A stretch of 64,000 nucleotides of DNA from Marinoscillum sp. 108 (GCF_902506655.1 NZ_LR734808.1:496001-560000), one strand, 5' to 3'. Counted from the stretch's first letter, positions 43,313 through 52,303 are shown. The notes: generated from the letters alone by a model not told the origin. Translations and numbers: made by a program.

Positions 43313-43876
43313 ATGAAACCAATAAAAATTTTATTCGCTCATAGTGGTGGTGGGCAAGGTAGCGTAGGACAAGGAAGTTTTGATTTAGTAACGTACTTAA
43401 AAAATGAATTGGGAAACGAATTTGAAATGCTTTACCCAATAATTAATGATCCAGAAGCTCCTACGTATCAAATGTGGAAAAATCTTTTCATCAACGAGTT
43501 TAAGAAAGCGAACAAGCCTACAATCCTTATTGGACATTCATTAGGAGCTTCAATGCTGCTTAAATTCATTTCAGAAGAAAAACCAAATTTTTTGATTTCA
43601 GCACTCTACTTAGTTGCAACACCTTTATGGGGAAAAAATGGTTGGGATGTGGACGACTTTGTACTCAAGGATAATTTTGAAAACGAACTCAAGCAAGTGA
43701 ATAAGATTTTTCTCTATCAATGTAAAGACGATACAATTGTCCCGTTCAAACATTTTAATTTCTATAAGAAAGCCATGCCCGATGCAACCGTAAGAGTTTT
43801 GAAAGGAACAGACCATGCATTTGCGAATGGACTGCCTGAATTGGTTGATGACATTAAAATGAACATTGGTGTTTAA
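43313..43876 (+). CDS. Small alpha/beta hydrolase (RBBP9/YdeN-like)
   Basis: This 187-residue protein has nucleophile elbow ILIGHSLGASMLLKF (GHSLG). The acid and base region is CKDDTIVPFKHF and GTDHAFANGLPELV with a catalytic His. The length and single-domain organisation fit the serine hydrolase family of RBBP9/YdeN. The substrate is unknown. It is probably cytoplasmic. Confidence 0.85.
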   Translation: MKPIKILFAHSGGGQGSVGQGSFDLVTYLKNELGNEFEMLYPIINDPEAPTYQMWKNLFINEFKKANKPTILIGHSLGASMLLKFISEEKPNFLISALYLVATPLWGKNGWDVDDFVLKDNFENELKQVNKIFLYQCKDDTIVPFKHFNFYKKAMPDATVRVLKGTDHAFANGLPELVDDIKMNIGV

Positions 43877-43946
43877 ATCTTAATGATAAAACAACAACCC
43901 TTCAAACAATGAAAAAAGACAATCACAAAAAAATAATCTTAACAGC

Positions 43947-44294
43947 ATGACAAAAACAGAAATTGCAAAGGCATTCTCCAACGGGGAATTTGAAAAAACC
44001 TACGATTTCATAGCTAAGGATGCAGAATGGATTGTAGTCGAAGAAGACAAATTCTCAGGTAAACAAGCCATTATTGACAATTGTGAGCAAGTTGGAAACT
44101 ACTTCAAGTCGGTAACCATAGACTTCAAAACACTCAATATCATTACAGATGGAAATAAAGTTGTAATTAATGGAACAGCAGAATTTTTAAGAGATGGCAA
44201 ACGGGTTTCGTTTGTTTCGGCATGTGATGTTTATGAGTTTAATGAAGACAGCCAAATTCAAAGAATAACTTCGTATTGTATACAATCCAAGTAA
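43947..44294 (+). CDS. SnoaL/NTF2-like protein
   Basis: This 115-residue protein shows the cone-like fold pattern: FSNGEFEKTYDFIAKDAEWIVVEED, SGKQAIIDNCEQVGNYF, TLNIITDGNKVVINGTAEF and SACDVYEFNEDSQI. These domains are small-molecule pockets used by diverse hydrolases and isomerases. It lies 24 bases before the VOC gene on the same strand, and together with the hydrolase gene forms a short run. Confidence 0.8.
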   Translation: MTKTEIAKAFSNGEFEKTYDFIAKDAEWIVVEEDKFSGKQAIIDNCEQVGNYFKSVTIDFKTLNIITDGNKVVINGTAEFLRDGKRVSFVSACDVYEFNEDSQIQRITSYCIQSK

Positions 44295-44317
44295 CTATTA
44301 TAAGCAGGGTATAAATT

Positions 44318-44797
44318 ATGGCAAGAAGCAGGTTAATGGAGATGCACAACATTGGTATCGTTGTGGAATCACTCGATAATGCAATTGCATTTTTTACAGA
44401 AATTGGTTTGACACTGGAAGGACGAATGATGGTAGAAGGAGAATGGGCAGGACGTGTGACAGGACTTGGAAATCAATCTGCTGAGATAGCAATGATGGTT
44501 ACTCCTGACGGGCACTCAAGACTTGAACTATCACAGTTTCTAAATCCTCAGACAATTGCAGACCACCGGACCGCCCCTGTGAATTCACTAGGTTATCTGC
44601 GCGTCATGTTCAGGGTTGATAATCTTGACGAACTACTGATTAGACTTGAGAAGCACGGTGCTAAAGTACTTGGAGAAGTGGTTCAATTTGAGAACATGTA
44701 TCGACTTTGCTACATACGTGGAGCAGAAGGAATACTGGTAGGATTAGCTGAACAACTTGGCAGTGATACAGCGGCAGATCTTTTAGAAAACAAATAA
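44318..44797 (+). CDS. VOC-family protein (glyoxalase-like)
   Basis: This 159-residue protein has opening MHNIGIVVESLDNAIAFFTEIG and TLEGRMMVEGEWAGRVTGL. DGHSRLELSQFLNPQTIADH and VNSLGYLRVMFRVDNLDELL are the paired strands of the VOC fold. The metal-ligand pattern is His in MHNIG with Glu in ELSQF. The likely role is in a small-molecule detoxification or modification. An AraC gene follows at 44824 in the same direction with a 26-base gap. Confidence 0.85.
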   Translation: MARSRLMEMHNIGIVVESLDNAIAFFTEIGLTLEGRMMVEGEWAGRVTGLGNQSAEIAMMVTPDGHSRLELSQFLNPQTIADHRTAPVNSLGYLRVMFRVDNLDELLIRLEKHGAKVLGEVVQFENMYRLCYIRGAEGILVGLAEQLGSDTAADLLENK

Positions 44798-44823
44798 GCT
44801 ATACTCGAGTATTGCAAAATGAC

Positions 44824-45657
44824 ATGAATTACCAGATTATTCTTCCATCTTATGCCTTGAGTAACTATGTGTCTTATTTCTGGACGCTCCAATACAGCGG
44901 TGGGTTAGGCGAAGAGATTGTTTTCAATTCATTCGTGGATAATTCTACTGGTATTATTTTCCAACACAACCAGGGAAAAAGCGCTTTCTATCAGAAGGGA
45001 AAAGGTGAGTTACTGACTTCTTTTGTATATGGCCCCTCTACTAAACCAACAGTGACTTTTGGTGCAGATGTCTTTGAGTTGAACGGAGTGCTGTTCAAGC
45101 CGGGTGGGTTAAGGGCGTTGCTAAGAATGGATACAGATGAACTCACTGATGAGATGGTCTGTATTGATGAGTTTGCCGAAGGGTGCGGATTGGCCGATCA
45201 TCTGCTTAATATTCAGTCAACTGAACAGAGGATGGAGGTGCTGGAGCAGTTTCTAATTAGAAGGATGTCTAATTCATTGGCATTCGACCAGCTTATTCAT
45301 CATTCTTTGGATTTAATACATGCGCAAATTGACACCATACGGATGCTTGACTTATGTAAGACCCTGAAACTTTCTGACAAACAGTTTGAGCGGAGGTTTA
45401 AACGATCCATTGGTGTCACGCCCATATTTTATACCCGTGTGTGTCGGTTTCAAAATGCAATGGAGCTAATAAAAACGGGTCAATACAACAAACTTGGGGA
45501 TGTCGCTTATGCACTTGGGTATTCAGACCAGTCTCACTTTATCAAGGATATAAAACAATTTTCGGGCTATGCTCCCAGGGATCTTTCGCAACAGGTTAGT
45601 GACTTTGTAGTCAATCTGAATAAGCCACTGGGACTCCAAAGTGAAGCTAAAAGTTGA
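44824..45657 (+). CDS. AraC-family regulator
   Basis: The protein is 277 residues from the ATG opening MNYQIILPSYALSNYVSYFW. The N-terminal sensor is DUF6597-type (FNSFVDNSTGIIFQHN, FELNGVLFKPGGLRALL). The helix-turn-helix pair is LCKTLKLSDKQFERRFKRS and LGDVAYALGYSDQSHFIKDIK. It is likely co-transcribed with the SnoaL and VOC genes and could control them. Confidence 0.88.
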   Translation: MNYQIILPSYALSNYVSYFWTLQYSGGLGEEIVFNSFVDNSTGIIFQHNQGKSAFYQKGKGELLTSFVYGPSTKPTVTFGADVFELNGVLFKPGGLRALLRMDTDELTDEMVCIDEFAEGCGLADHLLNIQSTEQRMEVLEQFLIRRMSNSLAFDQLIHHSLDLIHAQIDTIRMLDLCKTLKLSDKQFERRFKRSIGVTPIFYTRVCRFQNAMELIKTGQYNKLGDVAYALGYSDQSHFIKDIKQFSGYAPRDLSQQVSDFVVNLNKPLGLQSEAKS

Positions 45658-45781
45658 TTTGATGGGTTATGTGTAGTTACCTATGACCTAATGACGTTCC
45701 AAATGACTTAAGGGCAAAGTCGATCAACATTTTTGTCATTTGATAAATTTCGAAATAAGTGTATTGTGAATCTTTGTGGCT

Positions 45782-46348
45782 ATGGACAAATTAATTAACT
45801 ATCTGTTGGAATTTGGGCAGCTAAATCAACAGCAAATCAACTTGATAAAGAGAAAGGCACAGGTATTGGAGTTGAAAAAAGGTGATTACTTTTCTGAAGC
45901 AGGTAAAATACCAAGACAAGTAACATTTATCGAAGAAGGTATCCTTCGGGTATGCTACTACAACAGCAAAGGAGATGAAATCACCAAATATTTTGTTGAT
46001 GAAAACAATTTTGCAGTGGACATAAACAGCTTCACACAAAAAATCCCATCTTCGGAATATGTACAGGCTGTCGTATATTGTACACTGCTTGTGTTTTCTA
46101 CAGAATCACTCAATGATTTATCAGCTACTATCATTCAATGGGACGGAATTATTAACAAAATAACAGAAAAAGCATTGGTGGAAAAAGTAAACAAGCTGAG
46201 CCCAATGTTAGCCGAAGATGCCACAACAAGGTATCTGAATTTTTTAGAGAAATTCCCGAATTTAGCTAATAGAGTTCCGCTATCCTATCTCGCTTCTTAC
46301 TTGGGAATCACGCAATCCTCACTAAGTAGAATTAGAAAAGGTATCTGA
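45782..46348 (+). CDS. Crp/Fnr-family transcriptional regulator
   Basis: This is 188 residues from the ATG opening MDKLINYLLEFGQLNQ. Residues about 10-125 are a cyclic-nucleotide-like sensor domain (LKKGDYFSEAGKIPRQVTFIEEGILR); the cysteines needed for an FNR iron-sulfur cluster are absent. The C-terminal helix-turn-helix is VPLSYLASYLGITQSSLSRIRK. It lies 80 bases before the SDR gene, a frequent partner in Bacteroidota. Confidence 0.87.
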   Translation: MDKLINYLLEFGQLNQQQINLIKRKAQVLELKKGDYFSEAGKIPRQVTFIEEGILRVCYYNSKGDEITKYFVDENNFAVDINSFTQKIPSSEYVQAVVYCTLLVFSTESLNDLSATIIQWDGIINKITEKALVEKVNKLSPMLAEDATTRYLNFLEKFPNLANRVPLSYLASYLGITQSSLSRIRKGI

Positions 46349-46427
46349 ATTCATTATTTGCCAAATGGCAAAAGTTTTTGCTTTTGAAGTACTGAAGTTT
46401 GCTTCATCATTTAATAAAAGCAAAAAC

Positions 46428-47369
46428 ATGGATTCAATCATTATCACCGGTGCGACTAGCGGAATTGGTTTTCACTGTGCCTTACAAATGGCTCGTATTG
46501 CAAAAAACGAGCAAATTATTATTCCTGCCAGAAATGTGAGGGCAGGAAAAGAAGTGGTTGAAAGGATAAAGGATAAGACAGGTCATAAAAACCTAAAATG
46601 TTTGGAATTGGATTTGGCATCATTACAATCCATTAGCCAATTTTCAGAGATATTAGCCAAAGAAAAACGCCTTTCCATTTCCATCTTGATCAACAATGCA
46701 GGTGTACAGAATATTGGAGAAACGCAGTATACCGCAAACGGGTTTGAACGGACATTTGGTGTAAATCACTTAGGAGCATTTGCTTTGACCATACAATTAC
46801 TTTCCTTGATTAAAGATGATGGACATATAACATTCACATCGAGTGAGACCCACGACCCTGCATTAAAAACACCCATAGAACCACCTATTTATACAAGTGC
46901 TCACGAACTTGCTTTCCCTACAGAAACTTTCGAAAAACAAAATACTGTCGGACAAAGAAGGTACTCCACGTCAAAGTTGTGCAATATCATGACGACTTAT
47001 GCATTGCAAGAACGGCTAAAACACACAAATATCAGGGTAAATGCCTATGACCCAGGATTAACACCGGGTACAGGGCTAGCAAGAACTTACACACCTGTTA
47101 TGCGATTTTTATGGAAAAATATCTTTCCTGTGTTGACCTTATTCAAAAGCAACATCCATACTCCTGCACAAGCGGGAAGAAATTTAGCAAACCTGGCGTA
47201 TGCGGAGAGGTACAACGACTTGAGAGGAATTTATTTCTCAGACGGTAAAGTGTTTAAAACATCTGTTGATTCTTACAACAAGGATTTTCAAAAGGACCTG
47301 TGGAGTGGCAGCCTTGAACTTACCAAAACCACATTTACCGAAGAAACTTTTAAAAAAGGCAATAGGTAA
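46428..47369 (+). CDS. SDR-family NAD(P)-dependent oxidoreductase
   Basis: The protein is 313 residues from the ATG opening MDSIIITGATSGIGFHCALQ, with the Gly-rich NAD(P) motif TGATSGIG. The catalytic pattern follows: NNAGVQN, a Ser in FTSSETHD, and YSTSK (Tyr and Lys). An ATG 63 bases upstream (46365) would add a polar segment that lacks support. The substrate is unknown; the length fits retinol dehydrogenase-like or WW-oxidoreductase-like SDRs. It is probably linked with the Crp/Fnr gene. Confidence 0.87.
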   Translation: MDSIIITGATSGIGFHCALQMARIAKNEQIIIPARNVRAGKEVVERIKDKTGHKNLKCLELDLASLQSISQFSEILAKEKRLSISILINNAGVQNIGETQYTANGFERTFGVNHLGAFALTIQLLSLIKDDGHITFTSSETHDPALKTPIEPPIYTSAHELAFPTETFEKQNTVGQRRYSTSKLCNIMTTYALQERLKHTNIRVNAYDPGLTPGTGLARTYTPVMRFLWKNIFPVLTLFKSNIHTPAQAGRNLANLAYAERYNDLRGIYFSDGKVFKTSVDSYNKDFQKDLWSGSLELTKTTFTEETFKKGNR

Positions 47370-47550
47370 CATTATTTATAAACCATAGTGGTGTTCATTC
47401 GCTATGTGTAGATTTTGTACGGTTAAGGGTTGTTTCAAACCGAAAAGTTACCTCAGACGATGTTCTTAACTGCGAGCTGCTTTGAAACGAGAACATCGAG
47501 TTTTTCTTGGACACCTATATAAACTGAAGATAACATTCTCTTTTAGTTGG

Positions 47551-47567
47551 ATGTCGAATTTTTACAA
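47551..47567 (+). promoter_or_regulatory. 17-bp motif, site d (before the EthD-like gene)
   Basis: It reads ATGTCGAATTTTTACAA, 73 bases before the EthD start. It matches the other three sites in at least 15 of 17 positions. Confidence 0.6.
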
Positions 47568-47639
47568 TTACTGAAGACTTTTTGAAGATATCTTGATTGA
47601 GTAAGTACAGTAATCAATCAAATTTTAGAAACATCTGCT

Positions 47640-48068
47640 ATGAAACTGAAATTCATTCTATCGTTCTTAATCCTCATCATTTGTTATGGAGTATATAGCC
47701 AGGAAGGTCAGATTGGAGGAACAACGGAATCCAATTCTGTAATTGAAGAAAAAGGATTAATCAAAGTGTCCATTATGTATCCATTTGCAGAAGGGAAGAC
47801 CTTTGATATGGCGTATTATGTAAGCAACCACATGCCGATGGTAGCAGGTTTTTTAGGCCAAAACCTGGTTAAGTACACCATTGAGAAGGGGGTTGCCAGT
47901 GGTATTCCCAATACACCACTTCCCTTTATGGCGATTGGTACTTTTTATGTAAAAAGTCTGAATGAATATCAGAAAGCGATTGCTCCGAACAGAGATGCTA
48001 TTCGATCAGATTTTTCTAATTATACCAATATAAGCCCAGTAATCCTTGTTAGCGAGGTTATTAAGTAA
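47640..48068 (+). CDS. EthD-like protein with signal peptide
   Basis: This 142-residue protein has a signal peptide (KFILSFLILIICYGVYSQ). Its mature part is an EthD-type ferredoxin-like domain: LIKVSIMYPFAEGKTFDMAYY, NHMPMVAGFLGQ and PFMAIGTFYVKSLNEYQKAI, ending VSEVIK. EthD domains are dimeric alpha-beta-barrel small proteins usually in the cytoplasm, so an exported one is unusual. Unknown substrate. The promoter carries the 17-bp motif. Confidence 0.8.
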   Translation: MKLKFILSFLILIICYGVYSQEGQIGGTTESNSVIEEKGLIKVSIMYPFAEGKTFDMAYYVSNHMPMVAGFLGQNLVKYTIEKGVASGIPNTPLPFMAIGTFYVKSLNEYQKAIAPNRDAIRSDFSNYTNISPVILVSEVIK

Positions 48069-48334
48069 GATTGTTTTTTCGAAAGGAGATCGCCTTCAGG
48101 TGGCAATTCAGCAAGTGTTCAAACTCTCGTAGGAATTTTTGAAGGACGTCATAACTGATTTTGAGCCCCATAATTTTCCTGTGGTCTTGGATAGTTTATT
48201 TGAAAAGACAGCCATTCTCATATCAGCTAATATGATGGGAGTGATTTCATTGAACTCGCGATTTTATTTCTTTTTTGGATAGGTGTAGCGTTTCCAGTTT
48301 TCGATCCGTATGGAGGTAAATAATATTTAATGAT

Positions 48335-48865
48335 ATGAAAAATTATATTATATCTCTGACAGCCATTGCGCTGATTGTGCTCTTGCAAAACTGCGATGAT
48401 GCTACTAACGATGACATCAATGTAAGTCCTGAAGCATATTCTGTATCTGCAGATGATTACACTTTTCATTTCAATGATGAAATGTATGCAGAAGCGAATG
48501 CCAGGCGGGCAAACTCCAAAGAATGCAATTTTGACTGGAGTATAGAAAGTGTCAGTCGGGTGGGAAATGTACTCACAGTACAAGTTGACAGGCCAAAAGA
48601 CTGTGGTGTAACGTATGAAATCATCTCTGGTGGTGTGGAATTCAGTTACCCTCCACGAGCAGCGATATTCGTAAAGGCCATTTCTCAAGGTTGTGATTCC
48701 AATGGGGAATACATTTCCGAGAATCTGACTATCAATATGGAAGAAGCCTATATCCATATGTCTGCAAGCGACTTAAAAGAAACGCTCGTTAATGTGAGGG
48801 ACTTTTGCTCCCTCAATGACATCAGCTGTGATGGTGAGTGTAACGTAACTGTAAGCGATCAATAA
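48335..48865 (+). CDS. Lipoprotein of unknown function
   Basis: This 176-residue protein has a lipoprotein signal (LTAIALIVLLQNC). The mature part is strand-rich and has several cysteines (KECNFDW, KDCGVTY, QGCDSNG, DFCSLN, DGECNV) that could form disulfides. It is not recognised. It precedes the ECF sigma gene by 85 bases and may be part of the same envelope-stress locus. The gap 48069-48334 shows no supported gene. Confidence 0.7.
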   Translation: MKNYIISLTAIALIVLLQNCDDATNDDINVSPEAYSVSADDYTFHFNDEMYAEANARRANSKECNFDWSIESVSRVGNVLTVQVDRPKDCGVTYEIISGGVEFSYPPRAAIFVKAISQGCDSNGEYISENLTINMEEAYIHMSASDLKETLVNVRDFCSLNDISCDGECNVTVSDQ

Positions 48866-48950
48866 TCAAATGAGGGTGATGGTTAGGCGGTATGAGGGAG
48901 CTGTATAGTTGAGTTCCCTCTTCCCGCTTTTAGGATAAAGTACCGACACG

Positions 48951-49502
48951 TTGAAGAAATACCTGAATGATGCAGAGCTTATTGCCGGCTGTACGAAAAA
49001 ATCACAGAAATATCAGGAGTTGTTGTTCAAGAAATACTACGGATATGCTATGTCAATAGGTATTTCTTATCTGAATAATAGAGATGATGTTGTTGAAGTT
49101 GTCCAAGATTCATTTCTGAAAGTGTTTAACGCCATCGATCAGTATCAACCCTCTCAACCTTTTAAGTATTGGTTAAGGAAAATCGTAGTGAATACTGCCA
49201 TTGACTATTACAGGAAGCAGCGAAAATTTCATCTGCATGTAGATATATCAGATGCAATAATGGAAAGTCCATCCCCATCATACTGTGTTTTGGACAAGCT
49301 GGGAACACAAGATCTGATTGATATTATAAACAAACTTCCATTGACACAGAAGCTGGTATTTAACCTGTTTGAAGTAGAGGGCTATAGCCATGCAGAAATT
49401 GCCGAAAGGATGGGTTTCCCTGAAAGTAGTTCCCGAACCTATTTAACAAGGGCAAAAAAGAAACTACGCGAGTTGGTCATGCAATATGAAAACCGAAAAT
49501 GA
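48951..49502 (+). CDS. ECF-type RNA polymerase sigma factor
   Basis: This 183-residue protein starts at a TTG preceded by AGGATAAAG. Region 2 is YQELLFKKYYGYAMSIGISYL, DDVVEVVQDSFLKVFN and FKYWLRKIVVNTAIDYYRKQR. Region 4 is LPLTQKLVFNLFEVEGYSHAEIA followed by GFPESSSRTYLTRAKKKLRE. This is a standard ECF pattern. It overlaps the next gene by 4 bases, whose N-terminal part probably acts as the anti-sigma. Confidence 0.9.
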   Translation: MKKYLNDAELIAGCTKKSQKYQELLFKKYYGYAMSIGISYLNNRDDVVEVVQDSFLKVFNAIDQYQPSQPFKYWLRKIVVNTAIDYYRKQRKFHLHVDISDAIMESPSPSYCVLDKLGTQDLIDIINKLPLTQKLVFNLFEVEGYSHAEIAERMGFPESSSRTYLTRAKKKLRELVMQYENRK

Positions 49503-50683
49503 TGGAAAAGGGGTTTGATGATCTTTTAGCCAAAAAAATGAGGGGAGCATTTCTTGACCTGGAAGCGCCTTATGATGAAGGTGCATGGGAGCGATTTCTC
49601 GAGCGAAAGAAAAGCAAAAAGCGAGTGATTTTCTGGCTCGGTGCCAGTGTCGCTGCATCTATTGTATTGGCTATTTGCTTTGACCCCCTATATCAGCTAA
49701 CAATATTTCCAAAACCTATAGCCCCGATAATCCAAAATGAGAAAATCATACCACCTGCCTCACAATTACAACCAAGGGAAGAACTGATTGATGTGAAGGA
49801 TGAGCAGTGGGTGAGTAATTCCCTAAGGCTTGCATACGAGAAGGTACCCTCTCGCAAAGCAAATATTCATAGGCAGACTATTGCGTTTGAAACGGAATCA
49901 GACAATTTGCATAAAACCACTTCTGAAACAGATCATGCCGACATACATAGTATTCCGGATTCATTGAAACAGACCGATAGTAACCTGGCAGACCTATTTG
50001 CAGACTCGACTTATCTGGCGCTAGAAAATGATAAAGAAGGGAATAAACAATTACTCTTTGGTGTAATACTCGCATCAGGCATAGGCGTTGATAATAGTAG
50101 TCAGGGCCTCACCGGAGCGATGAGTTACAATGGTGGAGTTTCATTTGAACTCCCGATTGCAGATCAACTTTCTATCGGGACGGGCCTTGTTGTGAACTAT
50201 ATGAGTACGGATAGAGAGTCAACTAGCTTTGTGGGTGATTTGAACAACCCCGATAAGAGAGAAGATGCGTTTCACTCGGAATACTTCAATCTGGGTATAC
50301 CCATCCAATTAGTTTACACCTTGAACGAAAGGAAGGACAATCTTTTCGCCTTGATTGGGATAAACTCCTACTATTCAGTGAAACAACAAACGCACGTTAA
50401 CAGCACCACTACAAGAGATGTTCATGTTTTTAGTGGAGATGGGGAGCCTATGATTGTAACCGAGACTTTTGGAAGCTCTGAAACCATCCGAGGAGAAGGC
50501 AATGAATTGCTTCCTGCTGCCACATTGGACTTAGCCTTGAGTTATCGGTTATTTCAGAGTGAAGGGTTAGTCTATGAGATTCGTCCATTCTACAGGCATC
50601 CCATTTCATCAATAACTGGAGATGGCACCAGGGTTCCAATGGGAGGTGTAGCTATCAGGTTGCTTTTTAAGCAAGGGGAATAA
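49499..50683 (+). CDS. Membrane-tethered anti-sigma-like protein with C-terminal barrel domain
   Basis: This 394-residue protein is coupled to the sigma gene. Residues 1-40 are a short cytoplasmic segment (FDDLLAKKMRGAFLDLEAPY, DEGAWERFLERKK). Residues about 44-62 are one transmembrane helix (VIFWLGASVAASIVLAICF). Residues about 180-394 are barrel-like strands (GVSFELPIADQLSIGTGLVVN, NLGIPIQLVYTLNERK) with the terminal GGVAIRLLF. The domain order would connect an inner-membrane anti-sigma to an outer-membrane-type domain through a 120-residue linker, which could report on the envelope directly. Confidence 0.75.
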   Translation: MMEKGFDDLLAKKMRGAFLDLEAPYDEGAWERFLERKKSKKRVIFWLGASVAASIVLAICFDPLYQLTIFPKPIAPIIQNEKIIPPASQLQPREELIDVKDEQWVSNSLRLAYEKVPSRKANIHRQTIAFETESDNLHKTTSETDHADIHSIPDSLKQTDSNLADLFADSTYLALENDKEGNKQLLFGVILASGIGVDNSSQGLTGAMSYNGGVSFELPIADQLSIGTGLVVNYMSTDRESTSFVGDLNNPDKREDAFHSEYFNLGIPIQLVYTLNERKDNLFALIGINSYYSVKQQTHVNSTTTRDVHVFSGDGEPMIVTETFGSSETIRGEGNELLPAATLDLALSYRLFQSEGLVYEIRPFYRHPISSITGDGTRVPMGGVAIRLLFKQGE

Positions 50684-50748
50684 GCACCGTTAATGGTTAC
50701 TCTTATTATTGATAATTTGTTCTAGGTGTAGTTAACCCTATACTTAAT

Positions 50749-51624
50749 TTATTCCACGATTTTCTTAAGACCATCTATTACAACCGCCCAATTTTCAGAA
50801 GAATGTTTTGCTTTATCTTCATCATAATTAGATTGTGTGATTTTCAATTCGGTTCCAGCTTCTATGGGTTTTACTTGGTAAGTAACCAAAAGATAGTTTT
50901 CCGTTTTATCCTCCAAACCGCTCCAACTGCTTAAGTAGCTGTATGAAAGTTTTTTATTTGGTGAAAATTCTAAAACAACTCCTTTGTCTGTGTAAGGTGT
51001 TCCTTCATATTCTCCAGTCCAAAGAATAGGGCTACCTACTTTCCAGTCTGTTTCTTGATTAGATTCAAAAAAATATTTTTTTACAATTTCAGGGTTAATT
51101 AACGCATCCCAAACTTTTTCTATTGGAGCTTTAATAGTTGTCTGATAGGTGGATTTAAATTCTGTTTGCATACTATTAATTATTAAGAGTTTCCGTAATA
51201 AATTGATAAATGTCATTTTTGAATCACCCAAGGCTGAAAAATAGTCTAAATTAAAATTGTTAACTCGTTTCAATGATTTAACCGTTGTTTCTAGACCTCT
51301 TTTGGTAAGGTGAACTGTTTTTGCCCTTGTATCACTCGCATGCTCTGTTCGTGTCACGAGCCCCTTTTTTTGTAGTGTTCTCAAGACAGTAGAAGTGGTC
51401 ATTTTATCCATTTTTGCTGCATCAGCAACAGCCACTTGGATAGTATCTCGTTCATTTTGGAGTAACCAATAAATAGCGGTTAGTATTGTCATTTGAGGAG
51501 AAGTGATATTATACTCTTCAATTAATAAGTTTTTTCCATTCTGCCAGTCTGAAAAAACTTGCCAGAGAAAATAGTCAGGGCTATCCTCATCATTTCTAAA
51601 TTGAAAATCGCTGTAATCAAGCAT
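50749..51624 (-). CDS. MarR-SRPBCC fusion protein
   Basis: This is a 291-residue protein. Residues 1-150 are a MarR winged helix (QVAVADAAKMDKMTTSTVLR, TLQKKGLVTRTEHASDTRAK). Residues about 152-291 are an AHSA1-type SRPBCC domain (FKSTYQTTIKAPIEKVWDAL, GSPILWTGEYEGTPYTDKGVVLEF). In related loci the two are separate adjacent genes; here they form one chain. The SRPBCC pocket could be a ligand sensor for the DNA-binding half. Confidence 0.85.
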   Translation of the reverse strand: MLDYSDFQFRNDEDSPDYFLWQVFSDWQNGKNLLIEEYNITSPQMTILTAIYWLLQNERDTIQVAVADAAKMDKMTTSTVLRTLQKKGLVTRTEHASDTRAKTVHLTKRGLETTVKSLKRVNNFNLDYFSALGDSKMTFINLLRKLLIINSMQTEFKSTYQTTIKAPIEKVWDALINPEIVKKYFFESNQETDWKVGSPILWTGEYEGTPYTDKGVVLEFSPNKKLSYSYLSSWSGLEDKTENYLLVTYQVKPIEAGTELKITQSNYDEDKAKHSSENWAVVIDGLKKIVE

Positions 51625-51762
51625 ATTTTTAAAGGTAAGTGCATATATAGTAAGTTAACTTATTATATGCAACCTAATCTTTCCTTTCATATGTTTTTTT
51701 TTGGCACAAAATATCCGAGCTGATTATTACTATGGGATTATATCTGTTTGCATAAAAAAAAC

Positions 51763-52206
51763 ATGACAAGACTGAAATTTAACTCCTTGTTCATTATGGT
51801 GTGCGTGTGCTGCATTTATATGATCGTAGGCTGTTCAAAAAACATTGATCCAGTTTATCGTTTTCAAGGTAGAATGAGTGTTGGTGAGTGGAGAAGAACT
51901 TTTTTTCAGTGAACCTCCCGGATAATTTCTATGAAGAGGATGGTCATTTTCCTTTGGTTGTTGCTCTGCACGGTACCGGAGGCGCTTCAATGTGAGCGTG
52001 ACTATGGGCTTACAGCCAAAGCAATTGAAACGAACTGGGTGATTGTTTATCCGGAGGGGGTTCCAAGACCAGGACCTTTTGAGATACGCACATGGAAAGC
52101 AGGTACCTGTTGTGATTATGCGGTTGCCAATAACGTGGATGATGTAGGGTTTATCCGCTCGGTTATAGGCGAGATGGTAAGAACCTACAAGAAGATAAAC
52201 AATTAG
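51763..52206 (+). pseudogene. Broken esterase (PHB depolymerase-like) gene
   Basis: The N-terminus is a lipoprotein signal (VCVCCIYMIVGC). A frame break near 51900 (a run of T) leads to VNLPDNFYEEDGHFPLVVAL then HGTGGAS, and a second break near 51990 leads to ERDYGLTAKAIETNWVIVYP, EGVPRPGP and CDYAVANNVDDVGFIRSVIG. The protein then ends after TYKKINN where the Ser-containing half should begin, and mobile-end repeats start at 52206. It is a decayed alpha/beta esterase cut by an insertion. Confidence 0.7.
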
Positions 52207-52235
52207 GTGCAAATAAGGTACAAAAGGGTGCTAAA
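52206..52235 (+). mobile_element. Cluster of GGTRCAAA boxes at an element end
   Basis: GGTGCAAA (52206), GGTACAAA (52217) and GGTGCTAAA (52227) lie directly after the truncated esterase. Another GGTGCAAA is at 52399. The spacing and repetition suggest integrase arm-type sites. Confidence 0.4.
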
Positions 52236-52256
52236 AATCGAGAATATGAGCTAAAT

Positions 52257-52303
52257 AAAAACAGTCTAAAAGCATCAATAAATGCTTATTTAGGCTGTTT
52301 TTT
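52257..52303. terminator. Hairpin with T-tract
   Basis: AAAAACAG ... CTGTTTTTT with inner pairing (AGCAT/ATGCT) around an AATAA loop. It can work in both directions. It is in the 320-base gap with the element-end boxes. Confidence 0.5.

Noticed and set aside
45782-46348. FNR-type oxygen sensor
   Set aside because: The cysteines for an iron-sulfur cluster are absent, so it is only a Crp/Fnr-like regulator of unknown signal.
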